A stretch of DNA of 64,000 nucleotides from DATFRY01 sp963764695 (GTDB taxonomy: Bacteria; Myxococcota_A; Polyangia; Haliangiales; Haliangiaceae): NCBI GenBank assembly GCA_963764695.1, contig CAVXTW010000007.1:186001-250000 (forward strand), given 5' to 3'. The stretch's first letter is position 1, and every line of letters starts with the position of its first letter. Of the stretch, positions 43,231-64,000 are shown piece by piece. A model generated the notes under the pieces. It worked only from the letters and a program-made list of their open reading frames with translations. It did no database searches and had not been told where the DNA came from. Position numbers and translations under genes: made by a program.

Positions 43231-43900
43231 CCGAGCGCGAAGGCCGCCTGCTCTGCCGACCGGCGACGAGCTCACGCGATGCCTGGCCGGCATCGGCATT
43301 GGCGTCGCGGCCGAAGCGATCCGAGACGCCGACATCGAGACCACGTTGGTCGCCGCGTCGATCGCCGGCATGGAACAGGACGACCTTCGCGTCCTCGCGC
43401 TCCTGACCAGCTGGTTCGACATCCACTCCGCCCGAGTCAATGCGGATCGGCTCACGCGCCTGGTGGCTACCCAGTCGCCTCGCGTACGCGCGTTCTGGGC
43501 CGCGCTCGCCCGCTGGAAGCGCCGGGACCGCCGCCTTGCCCGCCTCGCGCGTCATCGCGGTCGCCGAGCGGATCTTCTCGCCACGGGCACGGACTTCCAG
43601 ATCGCCCGCCGCGGCGAGGACCCTCGATTCGAAGGTACGTGCCTCCGCGTCCCGGCCGGCATCCTGCGCGACCGTCCCGGCGACGTGTTCGACTCCGCTG
43701 CTCTGGCCCGCCACCATCGCCCCTACCACTGGCGGCTCATCATCGGGCCGACCTACCGCGCCGATATCTGGGCTGCCCTCGAGCGGACCCCGACTGCGAC
43801 TGCGTACGCCCTCGCCGCTGCCACGGATGCGTCGTATGCAACCGCCTGGGCAACTCGTAGCGACTTCATGGTCGGCACCAGCGCAAGTTCGGCGGCCTGA
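43220..43900 (+). CDS. Partner of the nucleotidyltransferase, unknown family
   Basis: A 226-residue protein beginning MPYSRARRPPALPTGDEL. It overlaps the nucleotidyltransferase gene by 11 bases. The first 80 residues (LTRCLAGIGIGVAAEAIRDA, ETTLVAASIAGMEQDDLRVL) are helical and may act as a wedge or helix bundle; the middle is rich in Arg, with RRDRRLARLARHRGRRADLL; the end is beta-like (YHWRLIIGPTYRADIWAAL). I recognise no family. The basic middle suggests nucleic-acid contact, and the gene order suggests an antitoxin or effector, but this is not shown. The region from 43901 to 44179 has no gene. Confidence 0.6.
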   Translation: MPYSRARRPPALPTGDELTRCLAGIGIGVAAEAIRDADIETTLVAASIAGMEQDDLRVLALLTSWFDIHSARVNADRLTRLVATQSPRVRAFWAALARWKRRDRRLARLARHRGRRADLLATGTDFQIARRGEDPRFEGTCLRVPAGILRDRPGDVFDSAALARHHRPYHWRLIIGPTYRADIWAALERTPTATAYALAAATDASYATAWATRSDFMVGTSASSAA

Positions 43901-44179
43901 TCGTGGCCTTCTTGTCCTCGCGCACCACCGGCAGGTCACACCGCACGAGGAACACGCGCCCACGTCGTTGCCGCTGCCGGTTGCATCGAGGTACCGCCCG
44001 CAGCGCCAACATCAACGGGCGGGAATCGCCGAGATCGTCCATCGCTCGTGCTCCGCCGCGAGTCGCTCGTAGAACCGGCGCACCGCCATGACCTCGCCTC
44101 CGCAGAACTGATCTGGCGCGCAGCAGACGGCATCAGTCCGTACGCGTCAATGCCGAACTGGCTCTTCTACCGCCGAGGC
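43901..44179. other. Noncoding stretch inside the island
   Basis: 279 bases between the two-gene module and the convergent protease gene. No supported coding frame, repeat or RNA is visible. Short reading frames here lack a believable start and composition. Confidence 0.3.
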
Positions 44180-44923
44180 CTACACAGGTAGCCACAGCGT
44201 CGCGATCGGGATCACCAGATTGCTGGCGTTGTGGAACAGAATGAGCGGCACGAGCGAGCCCAGGCGGGCGCGCGCCCAGCCCAGAAGCAGACTACCGATG
44301 AAGGGGCCGACCGCGAACAGCGGTTCGATGTGGACGGTGCCACCGCGATCGACATTGACAGCGTGCACGGCGGCGAACACCACCGCCGTCGCGATCGTTC
44401 CCCATCCGACGTCGGCTCCGGCGACACGCCACGGCCGGCCGAACGCGCGATCGAGCAGCGACAGGAAGACGCCGCGGTACACGAGCTCCTCGGCCAGCCC
44501 GGGCATCGTCGCCTGAAATAGCCAACCCTCCACGGTCAGCTGGTCGCGCGCTCCGAGCCCCACGATGAATGCAACCGGCAGAGCGAGCGTCACAGCGCCC
44601 ACCACGAGCATCGGTCCTCGCGAGTCAGGACGGAGCGGCGCCATGGCGCCGATGTCGCGCAGCGAGAGCCCGCGGACCGCGGCCGCCAGCGCGACCACCC
44701 AGGCGACCTCCAGGACCTTGCCCTGCCAGTTCCACTCGAGCGCGGCGAACGGCCCCATCCTCGGCAGGACCAGAACGAGCTCGTCGAGCGCGAACAGCCC
44801 GACGAATGCGACAAGCGGCCACCACGCGCGCGACCGGCTGGACCACATCCCGATCGCGATCACCGGTGCCACCGCGGCCATGATGATCGCGGTCTCGATC
44901 CCGACGCGCGAGACAATGGACAT
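44180..44923 (-). CDS. CPBP (Abi) family intramembrane metalloprotease
   Basis: A 247-residue multi-pass membrane protein of the CPBP family (Rce1-like). Motif 1 is EELVYRGV (Glu-Glu then Arg), motif 2 FAAVHAV and motif 3 HNASN, all of which hold the catalytic Glu and His residues. Seven or eight membrane segments are visible. Homologues process bacteriocins or provide self-immunity, or, in other bacteria, act in stress responses. Here it is cargo of the tRNA-Phe island, opposite to the two-gene module. It starts at ATG 44923. Confidence 0.8.
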   Translation of the reverse strand: MSIVSRVGIETAIIMAAVAPVIAIGMWSSRSRAWWPLVAFVGLFALDELVLVLPRMGPFAALEWNWQGKVLEVAWVVALAAAVRGLSLRDIGAMAPLRPDSRGPMLVVGAVTLALPVAFIVGLGARDQLTVEGWLFQATMPGLAEELVYRGVFLSLLDRAFGRPWRVAGADVGWGTIATAVVFAAVHAVNVDRGGTVHIEPLFAVGPFIGSLLLGWARARLGSLVPLILFHNASNLVIPIATLWLPV

Positions 44924-45302
44924 GCGCGTTTATCACCCGGTGGATGGAACGATCCGCTCCACGATGCGCAATGCCGCCGCTGTTTGCCAGTGGCCGTGTT
45001 GGCCCTCACGTGCCTGTACAAGGAGCACCGAGTGGCCCATCAGTTCCTGTAGAACCGGGCAGCGGCACGCTCACGGTGTCCGGAGCGGGGCGCGGTGCCC
45101 AACGACAAGGTGACGCCGACGGTGCAGCAACACCGTCGGCGTCGTGCTCCTGGCCCCGACCGACACCACAGCGCTCGACCCACCCCGCGCGACGCGCACG
45201 CTTGGCGGCGCGAGGGACTCAGGTGAAGAAGTCGACCAGTCGCTCTCACGGATCTAGCGGGGGACCCGAGCCGCCTCAGCGATCACGGCCGCCACCTCGG
45301 TC
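44924..45302. other. Noncoding part of the island
   Basis: 379 bases upstream of the protease gene, to the right repeat. It contains the strong 13-bp hairpin at 45112-45143 and no supported gene. The protease promoter must lie in the left part, but no consensus can be marked. Confidence 0.35.
45112..45143. other. Strong stem-loop
   Basis: GACGCCGACGGTG (45112-45124) and its exact complement CACCGTCGGCGTC (45131-45143) enclose a 6-base loop. Neither side is followed by a T-tract, so it is not a classic terminator. It could be a recombination or regulatory structure, or a terminator variant. Confidence 0.5.
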
Positions 45303-45594
<292 letters not shown>

Positions 45595-45944
45595 GGGTCG
45601 CGCCTTCGCGCGAGGGGTAGAGGCTTACACTCGACGCGGTGCGATGTCCAGAGATGGCCGCCGGCCATCGGGTCGCATGCGGTGCGATCCCGCGGACCTC
45701 GCGCCGGCCGCAAGCGCCTCGGCGACCTTGTTGCCCCGGTCGCCACCGTCCGCCGCGGCCGGACCCTCCTTCCGAGACCCTTGCCGGGTGATGCCACCAA
45801 AAACCGGTTGCCCGCCAGCTGCCCGGGATGGAGAATGTGCAACGAGTTCGCCTACCTAAACATCCGTCACTGGACGTTGGCGCGGGGTCGTCCGCCGGCC
45901 GGCGCCCGCCCTCGCTTCCCCTCTCCACAGTATCATCGGGTCTC
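45595..45944. other. Intergenic region
   Basis: 350 bases upstream of tRNA-Phe (minus) and of the lipoprotein gene (plus). It should hold both promoters. On the minus strand TGGACA is followed 15 bases later by TGTAAG, about 30 bases before the tRNA, a possible weak promoter. No gene is supported. Confidence 0.35.
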
Positions 45945-46733
45945 ATGCTTTCTGACCGCGTCCGCGCCCCCGCGCTCGCGTTCATCTTGGCCGCGCTGAC
46001 GAGCGGTTGTGGTGATGACGAGGCCGTCCCGGACGGCGGGGCGCCCGATGCGTCGGCCGATGCCGGCAGCGACGCGGCGCCCGATGCCGGCGAGGATCTG
46101 TGCCCCGCCCAGCTCGCCTTCGAGGCGCTGGTCGCGGATGCCATCGACGGCGAGGCGGCGTTCGACATCGCGGTCGCCGAGGTGGACGGCCCGACCAGCA
46201 CCACGTCGGCACCCAACGGCCGCGCCCAGCTGTGCCTGCCGGCCGGCACCGACTCGCGGGTCCGCTCCACCGCGGACACCTATCTGGCGCGCCTCGACTC
46301 GCTCTCGGCAGACGCGATCGACATCATCAACGGCGCCGTCCAGCCCTACCCGCTCGACGTCCTCGAGACGGCGGCGGCCGACGCGCTGCTCACGGACCTG
46401 ACCCTCACCCGGGACGAGGAGGCGTCGCTGCTCCTGGTCTCGGTCGTCACCTACCCGGACGGGGAGCCGCTGGTCGGCGCCACCGTCGCGATCGACAAGG
46501 CCAGCGACGGCTCGTTCGCGCGCGACGCCGCCGGGGCGTTCGCGTCGGCGACGGAGGTCGGCGACGGCCGCGTGCTCCTGTTCGCCAACACCGCCGTGGG
46601 CGGAGACGGCGAGGCGGGCCGGGTCACGGTCACGGTCACGCCGCCGGGCGGTTTCGACGGCACCTGCGTGGGGCCGCCCACGGTCGAGCTCGAGGCGGGC
46701 GGGCTGAGCGGCGCCCTGTTCGCCTGTCAGTAG
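45945..46733 (+). CDS. Putative lipoprotein with Asp/Ala-rich spacer
   Basis: A 262-residue protein with signal peptide and lipobox LTSGC, followed by a repetitive Asp/Ala/Gly spacer (PDASADAGSDAAPDAGED). The mature domain looks like an Ig-like or CarboxypepD-like beta sandwich: EAAFDIAVAEVDGPTSTTSA and LVGATVAIDKASDGSFARDA both resemble carboxypeptidase-regulatory-like folds. No function can be stated. Start ATG 45945 marks the signal peptide. It is followed 20 bases later by the kinase gene, so the two may be cotranscribed. Confidence 0.7.
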   Translation: MLSDRVRAPALAFILAALTSGCGDDEAVPDGGAPDASADAGSDAAPDAGEDLCPAQLAFEALVADAIDGEAAFDIAVAEVDGPTSTTSAPNGRAQLCLPAGTDSRVRSTADTYLARLDSLSADAIDIINGAVQPYPLDVLETAAADALLTDLTLTRDEEASLLLVSVVTYPDGEPLVGATVAIDKASDGSFARDAAGAFASATEVGDGRVLLFANTAVGGDGEAGRVTVTVTPPGGFDGTCVGPPTVELEAGGLSGALFACQ

Positions 46734-46753
46734 ATCCGCACCGCGCACACGCG

Positions 46754-48667
<1,914 letters not shown>

Positions 48668-48676
48668 GCGCGTGCC

Positions 48677-49177
48677 CTGCCCGATCGATTCTCCATCGCG
48701 ACCTACCGGCCGAGCTTCGCCCTGGCGTTCGAGCGCCTCAACCGGGTCTGGCTGGAAGAGCACGGGCTGCTCGAGCCGCCCGATCTCGAGTACCTCGGCG
48801 ATCCGGAGAGGCTGATCCTCGCCACCGGCGGTCAGGTGTTCTTCGCGCTGGACGGCGAGGCAGTGGTCGGGACCTGCGCCGCGATCCGCATCTCCGATTC
48901 CACCTTCGAGCTGGCCAAGCTGGCCGTCGATCCGGCGGCGCGAGGGCACGGGCTCGGACGCCAGCTCTGCGACCGAGTCGTCCAGTTCGCCCGCGATCGC
49001 GGGGCCTCGGACATGTTTCTCACCTCGCACACGGCGCTCACCACGGCGATCCGCCTCTACGAGTTGCTCGGCTTTCGCCACGCGCCCATCCCGGCCGACG
49101 TGCGCTACTCGAGCGCGAACGTCTACATGACCCTCAGCCTGCGACCCGCCGGCGAGGGCCGCCCGAAGGGCCCGTGA
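48677..49177 (+). CDS. GNAT-family acetyltransferase, start unclear
   Basis: A GNAT acetyltransferase of about 165 residues that transfers acetyl from acetyl-CoA. The core GHGLGRQLCDRVVQ (the R/Q-x-x-G-x-G/A loop) and SANVYMTLSL end are intact, and homology begins at FSIATYRPSFALAFERLNRVW near base 48689. No ATG, GTG or TTG precedes this in frame after the kinase stop; CTG 48677 is the only nearby option. The first canonical start is GTG 48836, which would delete the first alpha-helix. So either a CTG start or an upstream sequence error is likely. It follows the kinase directly, possibly in the same operon. Confidence 0.6.
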   Translation: MPDRFSIATYRPSFALAFERLNRVWLEEHGLLEPPDLEYLGDPERLILATGGQVFFALDGEAVVGTCAAIRISDSTFELAKLAVDPAARGHGLGRQLCDRVVQFARDRGASDMFLTSHTALTTAIRLYELLGFRHAPIPADVRYSSANVYMTLSLRPAGEGRPKGP

Positions 49178-49249
49178 GCCGCCGCGGCGGGCTCGACCGC
49201 CCCGCGCCAACCTTCACGGCGCGAGGCGTTGGGCCGCTGCTACATCCGA

Positions 49250-49515
49250 GTGCGAAAGGGGGGACTCGCTACCCGACGAGCTGGCGCCCGTGGGCGCCAG
49301 TCCAGTCGGGACGGAGAGTCACCCAGGGCGCGAAGCGCCCCGCCCGCGCGAAGCGTGGGGCGCTTTCGCGCGAGTGTAACGAGTGCGAAAGGGGGGACTC
49401 GCTACCCGACGAGCTGGCGCCCGTGGGCGCCAGTCCAGTCGGGACGGAGAGTCACCCAGGGCGCGAAGCGCCCCGCCCGCGCGAAGCGTGGGGCGCTTTC
49501 GCGCGAGTGTAACGA
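49250..49515. repeat. Two tandem 133-bp repeats with terminator-like hairpins
   Basis: Two units (49250-49382, 49383-49515) that begin with the last 19 bases of tRNA-Leu (GTGCGAAAGGGGGGACTCG), the third copy of which is the tRNA itself at 49516. Within each unit AAGCGCCCC and GGGGCGCTT (49333-49341/49357-49365 and the +133 equivalents) form a 9-bp hairpin. For the minus-strand tRNA these are in the downstream position, so they probably stop transcription. The tandem copies come from duplication of the tRNA 3' end and trailer. Confidence 0.85.
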
Positions 49516-49516
49516 G

Positions 49517-49600
49517 TGCGAAAGGGGGGACTCGAACCCCCACAACCTTGCGGTCGCAGGCACCTGAAGCCTGTGCGTCTACCAATTCCGCCACTTTCGC
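49517..49600 (-). tRNA. tRNA-Leu (CAG)
   Basis: An 84-base tRNA with the long variable arm of class II tRNAs. Acceptor GCGAAAG/CTTTCGC, D-arm, anticodon arm CAGGC-TTCAGGT-GCCTG (anticodon CAG), variable arm CGACCGCAAGGTTG and T-arm with GGGGGTTCGAGTCCCCC. CCA is not encoded. The 3' end and trailer are repeated twice downstream. Confidence 0.95.
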
Positions 49601-49613
49601 GAGCGGGGTCATC

Positions 49614-49641
49614 ACTCTAGCCGAGGGCTTCCAGGAGTCAA
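49614..49641 (-). promoter_or_regulatory. Promoter of tRNA-Leu
   Basis: On the minus strand TTGACT (a -35 with 5 of 6 matches) lies 16 bases before TAGAGT (a -10 with 4 of 6), and the -10 ends 13 bases before the tRNA. A sigma-70-type promoter in the usual place for a tRNA. Confidence 0.6.
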
Positions 49642-49842
49642 GATCGCGAGACTTGCTTTGCTACTCGCCGCTGGTCGAGCGCGCGACGCCCGATCCCGCC
49701 CGCGCGCGGGGCCGCGACAAACGCAATCCGGACTCTGTCCGCGATTGGCTCGGCGATGCGAGAGCATTAGTATCTTAGCTACTTTACGGGCGCGCGGGGC
49801 GACCGCTACCATCAGAGGCAGCGCGCGCCGTTCGCAGAATTC

Positions 49843-51451
<1,609 letters not shown>

Positions 51452-51466
51452 GCGACGCCGCGGCGC

Positions 51467-63157
<11,691 letters not shown>

Positions 63158-63327
63158 ATCCCACCCTCCGACAAGTCGGGGTACTCGAACCCGGCAATCC
63201 GTTATATCACGGAAATTTGCTGGCTTTCAGCCACCTTGGACCGCTTTTGGGCCAGCGCCGGGTGCTTTCCTCCGCCCGATCGTATGCCGATGTAGGGCGC
63301 GCGTCGCTCGCGCGGGGTCGACCCGTG
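63158..63327. other. Intergenic region between TPR genes
   Basis: 170 bases between the giant TPR gene and the next TPR gene on the same strand. It probably holds the promoter of the giant gene. A weak AT-rich patch around 63200-63235 is the only base-composition feature. No gene is supported. Confidence 0.35.
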
Positions 63328-64000
63328 TCACTCGGCCAGCATGCGCAAGAGCCGCTCGTTCGCGGCCTGCAGCTCGAACGCGTTGCCACCCCCGCCCGCC
63401 TTCACGAAGGCCTCGAGGTCGGCCTTCGCCTTGTCCTTGTCACCCTTCTTGGCGTAGGCGAAGCCCCGCTGGCGGCGCGCCGCCAGATCGCCGGTGCTCT
63501 TCTCGAGCGCGGCGGAGTAGTTCTCGATGGCCTTCTCGAGGTTGCCCTGCTTCTCGTACGCGAAGCCGAGGAAGAACAAGAGCTGGGCCTGATCGACCTG
63601 GTCCTTCACGTTGACCCGCCCCTGGTCGAGGACGCTTATCGCCTCGGCCAGCTTGTCCCACTTGATGTAGAGCTTGCCCAGCGAGGTGAACGGCTCGCCC
63701 TCGATCGGGTTGAGGCTCGCCGAGCGCGTCCACGCCTCGGCCGCCTTCTTCGGCTCGCCCTGGATGTTGTAAATCTGCCCCAGGCAGTACCAGGCCTTGT
63801 GCAGCTGCGGCTCGAGCTTCACCGACTCCTCGAGGTGTGTCTGCGCGAGACCAACGTTGCTCTCCTGGACCGGATTGCACTCATCGTTGCCGATGAGCGC
63901 CTTGCCAAGCCGGTAGTGGTACATCGGATCATCCGGCTTGAACTTGACCGCCTGACCGAAGGCCTCGGCGGCTTCCTTGTACTTCTTGAGCTGCTCGCGG
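63328..64000 (-). CDS. TPR-repeat protein, 5' end outside window
   Basis: At least 224 residues of a TPR protein, continuing beyond base 64000 (the frame is open through the edge, with REQLKKYKEAAEAFGQAVKF preceding the first methionine). Four or more TPR units are seen, such as LHKAWYCLGQIYNIQGEPKK and AQLLFFLGFAYEKQGNLEKA. The C-terminus ends in ANERLLRMLAE. Lies upstream of the giant TPR gene in the same direction, so they may act together. Confidence 0.75.
   Translation of the reverse strand, partial: REQLKKYKEAAEAFGQAVKFKPDDPMYHYRLGKALIGNDECNPVQESNVGLAQTHLEESVKLEPQLHKAWYCLGQIYNIQGEPKKAAEAWTRSASLNPIEGEPFTSLGKLYIKWDKLAEAISVLDQGRVNVKDQVDQAQLLFFLGFAYEKQGNLEKAIENYSAALEKSTGDLAARRQRGFAYAKKGDKDKAKADLEAFVKAGGGGNAFELQAANERLLRMLAE

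Larger units (their letters stand above)
42551..45302. mobile_element. Small genomic island in tRNA-Phe
   Basis: About 2.75 kb of DNA between two near-identical 264-base direct repeats, the right one including a complete tRNA-Phe and the left one a truncated copy. The geometry matches integration at the 3' part of tRNA-Phe, with the element restoring the intact gene. Cargo: a two-gene nucleotidyltransferase module (42691-43900) and a CPBP-type membrane protease (44180-44923). No integrase or other recombinase is visible inside, so it is a remnant or depends on another element. The tRNA-gene-like fragment at about 42606-42630 also lies here. Confidence 0.7.

Noticed and set aside
42551..45302. 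Integrase gene within the island
   Set aside because: No frame shows the tyrosine- or serine-recombinase motifs.
49250..49515. CRISPR array
   Set aside because: Only two 133-bp copies without spacers, clearly derived from tRNA-Leu.

Overview
The window is very GC-rich, densely coded bacterial DNA. It most resembles an uncultured member of the Myxococcota (Polyangia/Kofleriaceae-like; an inference from gene content, not a phylogeny). Supporting signs are four Hanks-type Ser/Thr kinases fused to membrane segments, degenerate cyclase-like regions, an AAA ATPase or TPRs; lipoproteins with Asp/Ala/Gly spacers; an FHA-GAF-cyclase protein; and a 3,896-codon TPR gene. The kinases and cyclase suggest a heavily signalling, predatory or social lifestyle, while the middle of the window adds autotrophy and buoyancy genes.

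Layout. (1) 1-3.9 kb: surface-polysaccharide genes on the minus strand (O-antigen ligase-like, polysaccharide deacetylase, formyltransferase) with a divergent PhyH-type oxygenase. (2) 3.9-28.7 kb: mixed housekeeping and accessory genes. These include a DoxX-like protein, secreted proteins and lipoproteins, two Ser/Thr kinases, a DUF885 peptidase-like protein, a fused double MlaF-type ATPase, a SWIM-SNF2 helicase, two APH-fold phosphotransferases (one broken), and a secreted GH92 mannosidase behind a perfect 16-bp palindrome. (3) 28.7-35.3 kb: a compact Calvin-cycle operon cbbL-cbbS-cbbX-cbbF-cbbP with divergent cbbR; red-type RuBisCO with unusual residues near the active site. (4) 35.4-41.0 kb: a kinase, then an eight-gene gas-vesicle operon (three GvpF/L-type, GvpA, GvpG, GvpS/J-type, GvpK, GvpJ-type). 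(5) 41.3-45.6 kb: SnoaL-like protein, AraC regulator and a 2.75-kb island in tRNA-Phe, bounded by 264-bp direct repeats. It carries a two-gene nucleotidyltransferase module and a CPBP protease. (6) 45.6-51.5 kb: lipoprotein, TPR-kinase, acetyltransferase, 133-bp tandem repeats behind tRNA-Leu, and the FHA-GAF-cyclase. (7) 51.5-64 kb: the giant TPR gene and a second TPR gene running off the end.

How the genes work together. RuBisCO, its activase CbbX, phosphoribulokinase and FBPase are translationally coupled and form a near-complete CO2-fixation module controlled by CbbR. Gas vesicles would let the cell position itself in a water column. Together they suggest an aquatic cell able to fix CO2.

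Data quality. Five genes (O-antigen ligase, DUF885, double MlaF, a gvpF, FHA-cyclase) each carry a single +1 shift, and the giant TPR gene carries a compensating +1/-1 pair. This pattern looks like residual indel errors in the assembly more than gene decay, so these genes are annotated as single loci with the shift position given.
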